From Caldibacillus thermoamylovorans (lineage in GTDB: Bacteria > Bacillota > Bacilli > Bacillales > Caldibacillaceae): DNA of 64,000 nucleotides. Position 1 is the stretch's first letter. Every line of letters starts with the position of its first letter. The stretch lies in assembly GCF_000751775.1 (NCBI RefSeq), contig NZ_CCRF01000045.1, positions 108,432 to 172,431 on the forward strand, read 5' to 3'. A program made the translations under genes and the position numbers. Positions 17,430 through 27,211 of this stretch are shown in pieces. The notes under the pieces were generated by a model that searched no databases, was not told the origin of the DNA, and was given only the letters and a program-made list of their open reading frames with translations.

Positions 17430-19466
17430 ATGAAACTAAAAGATTTATCTGTTGTTTTTGGTGTCATACTTATTATTGTAATGCTTATTATTCCATTGCC
17501 GCCGGGAATGCTGAGCTTTTTAATTATCGTGAATATTTCCTTGGCTTTGCTTGTTCTTTTAGTGACGATGAACATGCGAGAGGCGCTGGATTTTTCAATT
17601 TTTCCTTCTCTCTTATTGATATTAACTTTGTTTCGACTTGGTTTAAATGTTTCCACAACACGTTCAATTCTTTCAAAAGGTGATGCCGGGGGTGTTGTTG
17701 AAACATTTGGAACCTTTGTCGTCGGTGGAAATGTCTTAGTTGGTCTTGTTGTTTTTTTCATTCTGGTTATTATAAATTTTCTCGTCATTACCAAGGGTGC
17801 TGAACGGGTGGCAGAAGTAGCTGCTCGGTTTACATTAGATGCGATGCCCGGGAAACAAATGGCCATTGATGCTGATTTAAATGCCGGGATGATTTCCGAA
17901 CAGGAAGCCCGAAAACGAAGAGAAAAGGTTTCACGTGAGGCGGATTTTTACGGGGCAATGGATGGGGCAAGTAAGTTTGTCAAAGGTGATGCCATTGCCG
18001 GGATTATCATTGTCTTTATTAACCTTATTTTTGGGATTATTATTGGAATGGTTCAAAATGGAATGCCGTTTGGAGAGGCTTCATCCCATTATTCACTTTT
18101 GACTGTAGGTGACGGGATTGTCAGTCAGTTGCCGGCGTTATTAATTTCAACAGCAACGGCAATCATTGTAACAAGAGCTGCATCTGAAGAAAATTTAGGA
18201 TCCGATGTCATCGCTCAATTATTTGCTTATCCGAAAATGTTGTATGTCGCCGGTGGAACCATTATTTTACTCGGTTTGTTTACCCCAATCCAGGATTTTG
18301 TAACATTACCAATTGGCGGTATGCTGATTATCGGCGGATACCGATTATCAAATGTAGGAAATCGTGAAAAAATGGAATTAGTTGAGTCAGAAGAACAAGT
18401 TGCAACAGATGATATGAAGAAACCGGAAAACATTGTCAATTTATTAACGATTGACCCGATAGAGTTCGAATTCGGTTATGGACTAATCCCGCTTGCTGAC
18501 ACGAATCAAGGCGGGGACCTATTGGACCGGGTCGTCATGATTCGAAGACAATTAGCATTGGAACTTGGTCTTGTTATTCCGGTTGTCCGCATTCGCGATA
18601 ATATTCAACTTGCTCCGAATGAATACCGAATCAAAATTAAAGGTAATGAAGTCGGAAAAGGTGAAATCTATCTGGAACACTATTTAGCAATTAGTTCCGG
18701 AGTTGATGATCCGAAAATTACAGGAATTGATACCGTTGAACCGGCTTTCGGTATCCCGGCAAAATGGATTACAGAAGATATGAAAACAAATGCGGAAATG
18801 GCCGGTTATACGGTCGTTGATCCACCGTCTGTGATTAGTACGCATTTAACAGAAGTGCTAAGAAATTATGCTCATGAGCTTTTGGGAAGACAAGAAACAA
18901 AACAATTAATCGATCATCTACAAGAAAATTATCCGATTCTTGTTGAGGAAGTTACACCAAATCCTTTATCTGTTGGTGATATTCAAAAAGTATTAGCAAA
19001 ATTGTTAAAAGAGCGTGTGTCCATTCGAAATTTACCGGTCATTTTTGAAACATTGGCTGATTTTTGTAAAGTGACAACAGATCCTGATATTTTAGCTGAA
19101 TACGTGCGGCAAGCATTGGCCAAGCAAATAACAAACCAATATATTCAAGACAATAATCTGCTAAAGGTGATTACGTTAAGTGGTCAAGTTGAAAAATTGA
19201 TTGCTGATCATGTCCAACAAACAGAACATGGTAATTATTTGGCTTTGGATCCGTCAACTTCGCAAGCTATTCTTGAAAATATTCGAAAGCAAATTGAACA
19301 AATGCAATTGTATAATCAAACTCCGATTATTCTTTGTTCACCGGCTATCCGGATGTACGTTCGAGAATTAACAGAAAGATATTTTCCGCAAGTACCGATT
19401 CTATCCTATAACGAATTAGATGCAAATATTGAAATCCAAAGTGTAGGCGTGGTGAATATCAGTTGA
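17430..19466 (+). CDS. flhA: Flagellar export gate protein FlhA
   Basis: FlhA forms the nonameric export ring that docks chaperone-substrate complexes. The 678-residue product has about eight N-terminal membrane helices, the conserved FHIPEP-type loop region (RFTLDAMPGKQMAIDADLNAG and READFYGAMDGASKFVKGDA), and a four-part cytoplasmic domain from about residue 310. It starts with ATG at 17430. The stop overlaps the TTG start of flhF by 4 bases. Length equals that of B. subtilis FlhA within two residues of memory. Confidence 0.97.
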   Translation: MKLKDLSVVFGVILIIVMLIIPLPPGMLSFLIIVNISLALLVLLVTMNMREALDFSIFPSLLLILTLFRLGLNVSTTRSILSKGDAGGVVETFGTFVVGGNVLVGLVVFFILVIINFLVITKGAERVAEVAARFTLDAMPGKQMAIDADLNAGMISEQEARKRREKVSREADFYGAMDGASKFVKGDAIAGIIIVFINLIFGIIIGMVQNGMPFGEASSHYSLLTVGDGIVSQLPALLISTATAIIVTRAASEENLGSDVIAQLFAYPKMLYVAGGTIILLGLFTPIQDFVTLPIGGMLIIGGYRLSNVGNREKMELVESEEQVATDDMKKPENIVNLLTIDPIEFEFGYGLIPLADTNQGGDLLDRVVMIRRQLALELGLVIPVVRIRDNIQLAPNEYRIKIKGNEVGKGEIYLEHYLAISSGVDDPKITGIDTVEPAFGIPAKWITEDMKTNAEMAGYTVVDPPSVISTHLTEVLRNYAHELLGRQETKQLIDHLQENYPILVEEVTPNPLSVGDIQKVLAKLLKERVSIRNLPVIFETLADFCKVTTDPDILAEYVRQALAKQITNQYIQDNNLLKVITLSGQVEKLIADHVQQTEHGNYLALDPSTSQAILENIRKQIEQMQLYNQTPIILCSPAIRMYVRELTERYFPQVPILSYNELDANIEIQSVGVVNIS

Positions 19467-20629
19467 AAGTAAAAAAATACATAGCTCCGAACATGCCGGA
19501 AGCAATGAAAAAAATCCGTAAAGATCTTGGAAAAGAGGCTGTCATATTAAATTCAAAAATTATTTACACAGGTGGGTTTTTCGGGTTATTTCGCAAAAAA
19601 AATATCGAAGTGATTGCCGCACTGGATAATGATATGGTCCAACCATCTCAAATAGAGAAAATCGATTTTTCCAGGGTGGAAACGAACAGTGAAATGAAGC
19701 AAAAAGATATGCAATCACCGCAACCTGTCCAAAATAAAACGGGGGAAAACAAAGAAATGATTTTAAAAGAAATCCACGATGTAAAACAATTGATTAAGCA
19801 AATAACGAGTCAGGGGCATTCATCGAGTGTTCATATCCCGTCCCCGTATAGGGAAATTTATCAAAAATTGCTCAGTCAAAACATTAGTGAGACGATCTTG
19901 CAACAATTAACGGAAGATATATATGAGCATTATTACAGTAAAAAGGAACAGGTGGATAAAGATAACGCATATGATTTTATTGTTCAATCTCTGGTGGAGT
20001 ATATAAAGCCGCTGGAATTTGGCGCTGCACTTCAAAAAAAATATATTGCCTTAATTGGTCCTACAGGTGTAGGGAAAACAACAACTTTAGCGAAAATAGC
20101 TTCAATAAAATCGATTGAGCAAAAGAAAAAAGTAGCCTTTATCACAACAGACACTTACCGAATTGCTGCAGTTGAACAATTAAAAACCTATGCAAAAATT
20201 TTGAATGTCCCAATTGAAGTTTGCTACAACTTGAATGATTTTAAACAAGCAGTTGAAAAATTTACCGCTTTTGATCATGTTTTCATAGATACAGCGGGGA
20301 GAAATTTCCGTAATAAAAAGCATATTGAAGATCTAAAAAAGACCATTGATTTTCATACAGAAATGGAGACATATTTAGTCTTTTCCTTAACTGCGAAAGA
20401 GGAAGATTTAGAAATGATTTATCAGCAATTTTCTAACATACCGATTGATAAACTTATTTTTACAAAGTTGGATGAAACAAGTTGCTGTGGTTCTTTGCTT
20501 AATCTTTCTTATAAATATCATAAACCAATTGCCTTTATTACAACAGGTCAGGATGTACCGGACGATATCATTGTTGCTACGCAACATACTATTATTAATC
20601 AAATTGTTGGAGAGACAAAGAATGACTGA
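19463..20629 (+). CDS. flhF: Flagellar placement GTPase FlhF
   Basis: FlhF is an SRP-type GTPase that marks basal body sites. The 388-residue product has a basic N-terminal B domain (MKVKKYIAPNMPEAMKKIRKDLG), a linker of about 90 residues, then the NG domain with P-loop GPTGVGKTTT at residues 199-208, TDTYRIAAVEQLKTYA, and DTAGRN. TTG at 19463 overlaps flhA. The 3' end overlaps flhG by 8 bases, which fits the partnership in which FlhG stimulates FlhF GTPase activity. Confidence 0.96.
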   Translation: MKVKKYIAPNMPEAMKKIRKDLGKEAVILNSKIIYTGGFFGLFRKKNIEVIAALDNDMVQPSQIEKIDFSRVETNSEMKQKDMQSPQPVQNKTGENKEMILKEIHDVKQLIKQITSQGHSSSVHIPSPYREIYQKLLSQNISETILQQLTEDIYEHYYSKKEQVDKDNAYDFIVQSLVEYIKPLEFGAALQKKYIALIGPTGVGKTTTLAKIASIKSIEQKKKVAFITTDTYRIAAVEQLKTYAKILNVPIEVCYNLNDFKQAVEKFTAFDHVFIDTAGRNFRNKKHIEDLKKTIDFHTEMETYLVFSLTAKEEDLEMIYQQFSNIPIDKLIFTKLDETSCCGSLLNLSYKYHKPIAFITTGQDVPDDIIVATQHTIINQIVGETKND

Positions 20630-21485
20630 TCAAGCAGAAAAATTGCGTGCTCGGATAAAGCGACAGTTAGAAGGGAAAAGTGCAAAAACGATTGCCGTTA
20701 TCAGTGGTAAAGGAGGGGTCGGAAAGTCGAATTTTGCATTAAACTTTTCTATTTCTCTATCAAAATATAGGAAAAAAGTGCTATTATTTGATTTAGATGT
20801 AGGTATGGGGAATATTGATCTTCTCCTGGGCAAAACGGCAGAAAAAACCATTGCTCATTTTCTAACAGAAGAATATTCATTAGATGATATTATTCAAAAA
20901 AACTATGATATCCATTATATTGCCGGTGGCACCGGTCTGAACTCTGCGTTCAAACTTGAAAGGGATCGAGTTGAACACCTGCTGCAGGAATTGAAACATG
21001 TTTTATATGATTATAATTATGTAATTTTTGATATTGGTGCCGGGATGAATGATGAACTTGTCCGGTTGCTCTCCGGCATCGAAACGATTATCGTTGTTGT
21101 TACACCGGAACCTACATCGATTTTGGATGCTTATTCCGCTATGAAAATCATTCATTTACAAGTACCGAAAGCAAAATTTTACCTACTGGGAAACCGAATG
21201 AAAAATGAGAAGGAAAACAGTATAGTTATGCAACGCTTGCAAACGGTCATGAATTCATTTCTTCAAAAGGATTGTGAAATTCTTGGATTCTTACCTGAAG
21301 ATTCTACGATTATTTCGGCTGTAAAGAATCAGATTCCTTTTCTTTTGTTCAAACCGAAATCAAATGCAGCCAAGCAAATGAGGATAGTAACGAAAAACTA
21401 TTTGATGAAAAATGATAGTTTGGAGCAAACGCAGAAAGAGGATCATTTTATTGAAAGGTTACAACATTTCTTATTAAGAAAGTAG
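20622..21485 (+). CDS. flhG: Flagellar number regulator FlhG (MinD-like ATPase)
   Basis: FlhG is a MinD-family ATPase that controls flagellar spacing and activates FlhF. The 287-residue product has the N-terminal activation motif (DQAEKLRARI), the deviant P-loop GKGGVGKSN near residues 29-37, and the DLDVGMGNIDLLLG switch. ATG at 20622 is chosen because an upstream extension lies wholly in flhF and lacks homology. It overlaps flhF by 8 bases. cheB follows after 8 bases. Confidence 0.95.
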   Translation: MTDQAEKLRARIKRQLEGKSAKTIAVISGKGGVGKSNFALNFSISLSKYRKKVLLFDLDVGMGNIDLLLGKTAEKTIAHFLTEEYSLDDIIQKNYDIHYIAGGTGLNSAFKLERDRVEHLLQELKHVLYDYNYVIFDIGAGMNDELVRLLSGIETIIVVVTPEPTSILDAYSAMKIIHLQVPKAKFYLLGNRMKNEKENSIVMQRLQTVMNSFLQKDCEILGFLPEDSTIISAVKNQIPFLLFKPKSNAAKQMRIVTKNYLMKNDSLEQTQKEDHFIERLQHFLLRK

Positions 21486-21493
21486 GTTATTAT

Positions 21494-22582
21494 ATGATGA
21501 ATCCGATCAAAGTATTGGTTGTTGATGATTCTGCATTTATGCGTGCGCTTATTAAAGATTTATTGTCAAATAATAAGAGAATCCAAGTTATTGGAACAGC
21601 CAGAAATGGATTAGATGCATTGGATAAAATTAAAAGATTGAATCCCGATGTTGTTACACTAGATGTTGAGATGCCTGTGATGGACGGGATTGATGCATTA
21701 AAAAAAATCATGAGTGAATCCCCCTTGCCGGTTATTATGGTTTCAAGTACAACGACAGAAGGAGCAAAAAATACGATTCTGGCCATGCAATATGGTGCCT
21801 TTGATTTTATTGCAAAACCTAGTGGATCCATCTCTCTTGATTTATATAAAGTGAAAGATGAATTGATTAATAGAATTTTAGAAACAAAGCGTGTGAATTT
21901 AAAACAGCTAATCCAGGCAGACCCAATTGAACCAAAACCACTAACGACCATTGATGATAATTGGAAACAATGTTCTGTACTTAAAACAAATTCGTATCGG
22001 CAGGGAAAAAAACTTGTTTTAATTGGTACATCAACCGGTGGACCAAGGGCACTTGAAAAAGTATTAACCCGTTTACCCGGAAATTTACAAGCTCCGATTC
22101 TTGTTGTTCAACACATGCCTAAAGGATTTACAAGATCTTTGGCAGAACGGTTGGATGCGATTAGTGAGATTCACGTCAAGGAAGCGGAAAACGGTGAAAT
22201 TATACAAAATGGTGTTGCTTATATCGCTCCCGGGGGAATGCATCTAATCATCAGAAAAGTAGGGAAAACTCTTGTCACAGAACTTAGCACGGAACCACCG
22301 CTTAAGGGACACCGCCCAAGCGTTGATAAATTGTTTTCATCAGCCAGTCAACTTCAAGAATATCACAAATTAGCCGTTATCATGACGGGAATGGGTTCGG
22401 ATGGAACAGAAGGCTTAAAACAGTTAAAGCAATCAAAGAACATTTACGCCATTGCCGAATCCGAAAAGACTGCAATCATATTTGGAATGCCAAAATCTGC
22501 GATAAATTCCGGGTACATTGATTGTGTTACTGATTTGGAAAAGATTGCCGACCAAATTACAAAAATTATTAATGAGGGATGA
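21494..22582 (+). CDS. cheB: Chemotaxis methylesterase CheB
   Basis: CheB removes methyl groups or deamidates glutamines on chemoreceptors when phosphorylated by CheA. The 362-residue product has an N-terminal receiver domain (DD at 11-12, phosphoacceptor D57 in VTLDVEMP) and a C-terminal esterase domain with the serine in GTSTGGPRALE, histidine in VQHMPKGFT, and aspartate in MTGMGSDGTEG. The start is ATG at 21494 (a second ATG follows at once). The stop lies 5 bases before the preferred cheA start. Confidence 0.97.
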   Translation: MMNPIKVLVVDDSAFMRALIKDLLSNNKRIQVIGTARNGLDALDKIKRLNPDVVTLDVEMPVMDGIDALKKIMSESPLPVIMVSSTTTEGAKNTILAMQYGAFDFIAKPSGSISLDLYKVKDELINRILETKRVNLKQLIQADPIEPKPLTTIDDNWKQCSVLKTNSYRQGKKLVLIGTSTGGPRALEKVLTRLPGNLQAPILVVQHMPKGFTRSLAERLDAISEIHVKEAENGEIIQNGVAYIAPGGMHLIIRKVGKTLVTELSTEPPLKGHRPSVDKLFSSASQLQEYHKLAVIMTGMGSDGTEGLKQLKQSKNIYAIAESEKTAIIFGMPKSAINSGYIDCVTDLEKIADQITKIINEG

Positions 22583-22587
22583 GTGTT

Positions 22588-24624
22588 ATGGAAATGAGCC
22601 AATATTTAGAAGTCTTTATTGAAGAAAGCAGGGAACATATTCAAAGTTGTAATGAGAACCTTCTGAAGCTCGAAAATGATCCGGACAATTTGGAACTTAT
22701 TAATGAAGTTTTCCGTTCAGCTCATACGTTGAAAGGAATGTCAGCAACAATGGGCTTTGAAGATATGGCAAATTTGACTCATCAAATGGAAAATGTTCTT
22801 GATGGGGTCAGAAACGGTAAATATAAATTTTCCTCAGAATTATTGGATATTATTTTTATGGCCATCGACCATTTAGAAAGCATGGTAAACTCAATTGCTG
22901 CCGGCGGTGAAGGCAAGGAAGATGTGTCGGATGCAATCAATAAATTAAAGATGATTGAATCCGGAAAGATAGTAAACCAATCGGACACAACACAAACTGC
23001 TGAAATCGATCAAGCAAATATTTCAAAAACCAATTTGAATTATGACCAATTTGAAATAACGGTATTGGAACAGGCGAATGAGCAAGGTTACAAGGTTTAT
23101 GAAGTTTCCATATTTATCCGCCCTGACTGTTTATTAAAGGCTGCGAGAGTATACATGGTTTTTGATGTTTTGGAAAAAATTGGGGACATTATTAAATCCG
23201 TGCCGAACGTTGAACAGTTAGAAGAAGAGCAATTTGATAATGAGTTTGTTGTTACGATTGTTACGCATGATTCAATTGAAGATATAGAGAAAAAAGTCAT
23301 GAAAGTATCTGAAATTGAAAAAGTAACTGTGGTACCACTGAAAATTTCTGATTTAAAGAAAGTTAACAATGAAGACAGTTCAGACGAACAAAAAAATGTT
23401 TCACAAAATGTCGAAGGACAAAAGAAAAAAGAAGCTTCCTCTGCTAAGAAAACAACCGATAAAAAAATTACATTATCAAATAAGACGATCCGTGTAAATA
23501 TTGAGCGGTTGGATGCGCTTATGAATCTTTTTGAGGAATTAGTCATTGATCGTGGAAGGCTTGACCAGATTGCGAAAGAACTGAATCATCAACAATTAAG
23601 TGAAACTGTTGAAAAGATGTCGCGTGTGACAAATGATCTTCAATCAGTTGTATTAACAATGCGAATGGTGCCTGTAGAAGCTGTTTTTAATCGCTTTCCG
23701 AAAATGGTTCGCAGCCTGTCCCGGGAATTAGGGAAAAAGATTCATTTACAAATTATCGGACAAGAGACTGAATTAGACCGTACCGTTATTGATGAAATTG
23801 GTGATCCTTTAGTCCATTTACTAAGAAATTCAGTCGATCATGGGATTGAAATGCCTGAAGAACGGTTACGAAAAGGAAAACCGGAAGAGGGTACTATCCA
23901 ATTGAAGGCATATCATAGCGGTAACCATGTCTTCATCGAAATTACCGATGACGGTGCAGGAATTAATCGCGAAAAAGTGGCACGAAAAGCGGTTGAAAAG
24001 GGAATTATTACGGAAGAACAAATGAATCAATTGACCGACAAAGAAATTTTTAATTTGATTTTAACATCCGGTTTTTCTACAGCCGATAAAATTTCTGATA
24101 TTTCCGGTCGCGGAGTTGGTCTCGATGTCGTAAAAAACACAATTGAATCATTAGGCGGCACGATATCTGTCCATTCGGAGGAAAATGTCGGGACAACCTT
24201 TTTAATTCAATTACCGCTGACATTATCGATCATTTCCGTTATGTTGGTGGAAGTTCAAAGAGAAAAATATGCCATTCCGTTGACATCCATAATTGAAACA
24301 GCCATTTTTAAAAAATCGGAAATTTACTATGCCCATGAGCAACCGGTTATTGATTTCCGAGGGAAGGTAGTACCGATACTATCTTTACAAGAAATTTTTC
24401 AAGTTCCTAAAGTTATCGAAGGAAATGATTATATTTCAACTGTGATCATTCGCAAAGGGGACAAGTTGGCGGGTTTGGTTGTTGATTCCTTTATTGGACA
24501 AGAGGAAATAGTATTAAAATCGTTGGGAAACTACTTAACAAATGTCTTTGCCATCTCCGGTGCAACCATTTTAGGCGATGGACAAGTCGCATTGATTATT
24601 GACTGCAATGCTTTAATTAAATAA
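22588..24624 (+). CDS. cheA: Chemotaxis histidine kinase CheA
   Basis: CheA is the receptor-coupled kinase that phosphorylates CheY and CheB. The 678-residue product has P1 with the phosphorylated histidine (AHTLKGMSA, about residue 46), P2, dimerisation helices, the HATPase domain with N box LLRNSVDHGIE, G1 DDGAGI and G2 GRGVGLDVV, and a C-terminal CheW-like domain. ATG at 22588 is 9 bases after GAGGG at 22574-22578. An overlapping ATG at 22579 is less well placed. All kinase boxes are intact. Confidence 0.97.
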   Translation: MEMSQYLEVFIEESREHIQSCNENLLKLENDPDNLELINEVFRSAHTLKGMSATMGFEDMANLTHQMENVLDGVRNGKYKFSSELLDIIFMAIDHLESMVNSIAAGGEGKEDVSDAINKLKMIESGKIVNQSDTTQTAEIDQANISKTNLNYDQFEITVLEQANEQGYKVYEVSIFIRPDCLLKAARVYMVFDVLEKIGDIIKSVPNVEQLEEEQFDNEFVVTIVTHDSIEDIEKKVMKVSEIEKVTVVPLKISDLKKVNNEDSSDEQKNVSQNVEGQKKKEASSAKKTTDKKITLSNKTIRVNIERLDALMNLFEELVIDRGRLDQIAKELNHQQLSETVEKMSRVTNDLQSVVLTMRMVPVEAVFNRFPKMVRSLSRELGKKIHLQIIGQETELDRTVIDEIGDPLVHLLRNSVDHGIEMPEERLRKGKPEEGTIQLKAYHSGNHVFIEITDDGAGINREKVARKAVEKGIITEEQMNQLTDKEIFNLILTSGFSTADKISDISGRGVGLDVVKNTIESLGGTISVHSEENVGTTFLIQLPLTLSIISVMLVEVQREKYAIPLTSIIETAIFKKSEIYYAHEQPVIDFRGKVVPILSLQEIFQVPKVIEGNDYISTVIIRKGDKLAGLVVDSFIGQEEIVLKSLGNYLTNVFAISGATILGDGQVALIIDCNALIK

Positions 24625-24710
24625 TTCTTTATCATTGAATTCTTGACTGTCAAAATGTTTCTTATTCGTTAACTCCAGCAGTTGATCTAATTGGAAAGGA
24701 AGAGGATGTC

Positions 24711-25160
24711 ATGCCTGTTCAAACAGAAGCGAAGGAACAAAAAGTTGTCGTTTTTTCCTTAAATCAAAAAGAGTATGCTTTAGATGTTCAACATGTTGTA
24801 TCAATTGAAAAAATGCAACATTTTACCAGAGTCCCTCATGTACCAAATTATATTAAAGGGGTCATTAATTTGCGTGGGGTGATTATTCCCATTATTGATT
24901 TGCGAACCCGTTTTCAAGTAGAGGCGGCTGAATATAATCAAAATACGAGAATCATCATTGTTTCCATGGCAGATAAAGAGGTCGGTCTTATTGTCGATGA
25001 AGCAAATGATGTGATGAATATTGATATGGATACCATTGAATCTCAACCTGACGTAATCGGCACGGAAAGGCAAAATTATATCGCCGGTGTTGTAAAAATT
25101 CAGGATCGACTGCTCATCTTGTTAAAACTGGAAAAAATATTAAATTTTCAAGAGGATTGA
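24711..25160 (+). CDS. cheW: Chemotaxis coupling protein CheW
   Basis: CheW couples chemoreceptors to CheA. The 149-residue single SH3-like domain contains the family motifs VVFSLNQKEYALDVQHV, GVINLRGVIIPIIDLR and VGLIVDEANDVM. It starts with ATG at 24711 after GGAAGAGG. The 86-base gap after cheA holds TTGACT at 24642 without a convincing -10 box, so I do not call a promoter there. Confidence 0.96.
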   Translation: MPVQTEAKEQKVVVFSLNQKEYALDVQHVVSIEKMQHFTRVPHVPNYIKGVINLRGVIIPIIDLRTRFQVEAAEYNQNTRIIIVSMADKEVGLIVDEANDVMNIDMDTIESQPDVIGTERQNYIAGVVKIQDRLLILLKLEKILNFQED

Positions 25161-25167
25161 GTGATGC

Positions 25168-25809
25168 GTGTTGAATAATAATTTCTTAAATTCCTTTCAA
25201 TTAGATATTTTGAAAGAAATCGGTAATATTGGAGCCGGAAATGCTGCCACCGCTCTTTCCGGCTTACTAAATAAAAAAATCGAAATGAATGTACCCAGTG
25301 TTCAGGTTGTATCATTTGAAGAAATGATGGAACTGGTTGGCGGAGCGGATATGGTTGTGGCAGCCGTTTTTCTACAAATTGATGGGGACTTAACAGGAAA
25401 TATGTTCTTTTTATTGCCGATTAAACAAGCGACGATATTTATTCAGCAGTTGACGGGAATGTCGGATTTTTCTTTTGATGAGCCGTCCGTTCCTGAACTC
25501 GCTTTATCCGCATTTCAGGAAATGGGGAACATCTTGGCCGGTTCTTATTTATCTGCTCTTTCCGATTTTTTGCAAATGCATATCGTTCCATCGGTTCCTG
25601 CAGTAGGAATTGATATGTTTGGCGCCATTATCAGCTATGGACTGATTGAAATATCCCAGGTAAGTGATTTTGCAATTGTCATCGATACTGAAATAAAAGA
25701 CCCGGACACAATGAATGAATCTGACCTTTATAAAGGCCATTTTTTCTTACTACCTGATCCCGATTCATTTGTAAAACTTTTTACGAAACTTGGGGTTGAC
25801 ATGGAATGA
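25168..25809 (+). CDS. cheC: CheY-P phosphatase CheC
   Basis: CheC dephosphorylates CheY-P and, with CheD, adjusts receptor adaptation in Bacillus. The 213-residue product has two phosphatase helices, [15 protein letters not shown] (residues about 17-31) and [18 protein letters not shown], each with the E-N active pair. Start may be GTG at 25168 or TTG at 25171. The stop overlaps cheD by 4 bases (ATGA), matching the CheC-CheD complex. Confidence 0.95.
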   Translation: MLNNNFLNSFQLDILKEIGNIGAGNAATALSGLLNKKIEMNVPSVQVVSFEEMMELVGGADMVVAAVFLQIDGDLTGNMFFLLPIKQATIFIQQLTGMSDFSFDEPSVPELALSAFQEMGNILAGSYLSALSDFLQMHIVPSVPAVGIDMFGAIISYGLIEISQVSDFAIVIDTEIKDPDTMNESDLYKGHFFLLPDPDSFVKLFTKLGVDME

Positions 25810-26303
25810 TACAAGAATCCATCGTTATAAAAGTCGGAATCGCCGATATGAAAATTGTTACTGCTCCAAATACAATTCGAACATCTGGTCTTGGTTCTTG
25901 TGTCGGTGTTGTTTTATATGACTTGCAGAAAAAAATTGCCGGATTGGCTCATATTATGCTTCCTGATTCTTCTTTGGCCAGAGGGGAAACCATTCATAAA
26001 GCCAAATATGCGGATACTGCCGTCGAATGTCTTATTCAGCTGTTGGAAAAAGAAGGGGTAAATAAAAAGCAATTGAAAGCAAAAATTGCCGGTGGTGCAG
26101 AAATGTTTAAATTTATGACAAAAACTGACATCATGCGGATCGGTCCAAGAAATGTCGATGCAGTAAAACAAGAGCTAAAGAAATTTTCTATTCCACTTGT
26201 TGCAGAAGATGTCGGTGGCTCTAGTGGAAGAACGATTGAATTTTCCCCCGAATCAGGGAAATTAATGGTCAGAACGGTAAATCAACCGAGTAAAGAAATA
26301 TGA
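25806..26303 (+). CDS. cheD: Chemoreceptor glutamine deamidase CheD
   Basis: CheD deamidates receptor glutamines and activates CheC. The 165-residue product has the cysteine in [11 protein letters not shown] and the histidine in LAHIMLPDS, the catalytic pair of the family, plus GGAEMF and [12 protein letters not shown] at 25806 overlaps the cheC stop. The 3' end is followed by sigD after 83 bases to its preferred start. Confidence 0.96.
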   Translation: MIQESIVIKVGIADMKIVTAPNTIRTSGLGSCVGVVLYDLQKKIAGLAHIMLPDSSLARGETIHKAKYADTAVECLIQLLEKEGVNKKQLKAKIAGGAEMFKFMTKTDIMRIGPRNVDAVKQELKKFSIPLVAEDVGGSSGRTIEFSPESGKLMVRTVNQPSKEI

Positions 26304-26386
26304 TGATTCATTGTTTTGTTTCCTTTCAATTTATAAAGGCTAAAACAATTGATTTCACAGCGAATGTATTAAAGGAGGGGGTCATT

Positions 26387-27178
26387 TTGCCTTATACAGT
26401 TAAGTCTGATCAAAACGACCAAACAAAAGAGAGTATGGCAGAAGATTCTCTATTTTATCAATGGTTGAAGCATCGTGATGAGAAAATAGGAAATCAACTT
26501 ATTGAAAAATATACACCACTGGTTCACCTAATCGTGGAAAAAATATATAAAAATGTTCCAAAATCAGTCATGAAGGACGAATTAATAAGTTTAGGATTTT
26601 CCGGTTTGTTTGAAGCAATGCAAAAGTATGACCCCAGCCGGGAATTAAAATTTGAGACGTATGCAACATTTCGGATTCGTGGCGCTATTTTGGATGGACT
26701 AAGAAAAGAAGATTGGTTACCGCGAAAAACACGAGAAAAAATGAAAAAGTTGGAAACAACCATTGCCAGATTGGAACAAAAATATTTACGCAATGTTACT
26801 CCTGAAGAAATTGCCAAAGAGACGGAATTGTCAGTAGAAGAAGTGCATTCGTTATTAGGTGACAATTTTTTTTCAAACATCCTCTCTATCGATGACCATA
26901 CGAATCAAAAGGGCGACGAGAAAGAGTCCCAATCCTTTGTTATTCGTGATGAAAAAGTGAAGACACCTGAAGAAAGCTTATTATTTGCAGAAAAAATTAA
27001 TGAGTTAAAGAAGGCTATCGAAAAATTATCACAGAATGAGCAACTTGTGTTAAACTTATTTTATAAAGAAGAATTAACATTTACTGAAATCGGTCAAATA
27101 CTAGAGCTTTCTACATCAAGAATCTCACAAATTCATACGAAATCCATTCAAAAGTTAAAAGCATACTTAAATACGTAA
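26387..27178 (+). CDS. sigD: RNA polymerase sigma factor SigD (FliA type)
   Basis: SigD directs transcription of late flagellar, chemotaxis and autolysin genes. The 263-residue product has regions 2.1-2.4 (LIEKYTPLVHLIVEKI, ELISLGFSGLFEAMQKYDPSR, FETYATFRIRGAILDGLR) and region 4 (LSQNEQLVLNLFYKEELTFTEIGQILELSTSRISQIH). I chose TTG at 26387, 8 bases after GGAGG within AAAGGAGGGGG at 26371-26381. An upstream in-frame ATG at 26300 overlaps cheD but would add 29 unconserved residues. Its place near the end of a long operon matters in B. subtilis for bistable motility. Confidence 0.96.
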   Translation: MPYTVKSDQNDQTKESMAEDSLFYQWLKHRDEKIGNQLIEKYTPLVHLIVEKIYKNVPKSVMKDELISLGFSGLFEAMQKYDPSRELKFETYATFRIRGAILDGLRKEDWLPRKTREKMKKLETTIARLEQKYLRNVTPEEIAKETELSVEEVHSLLGDNFFSNILSIDDHTNQKGDEKESQSFVIRDEKVKTPEESLLFAEKINELKKAIEKLSQNEQLVLNLFYKEELTFTEIGQILELSTSRISQIHTKSIQKLKAYLNT

Positions 27179-27211
27179 TATAAACGATGCAAATAAAGGC
27201 AGGCGGTTTCT

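Noticed and set aside
17411..17866. 151-residue open frame on the minus strand
   Set aside because: It lies wholly inside flhA, has no family motif or ribosome site, and reflects the shadow of a membrane-protein gene.
23097..23546. 149-residue minus-strand open frame, serine and phenylalanine rich
   Set aside because: It is opposite the cheA P2 region; its composition is what A-rich coding sequence gives on the other strand.
24625..24710. Possible promoter between cheA and cheW (TTGACT at 24642)
   Set aside because: The only -10-like hexamer nearby is 14 bases away and poor, so I do not support it.
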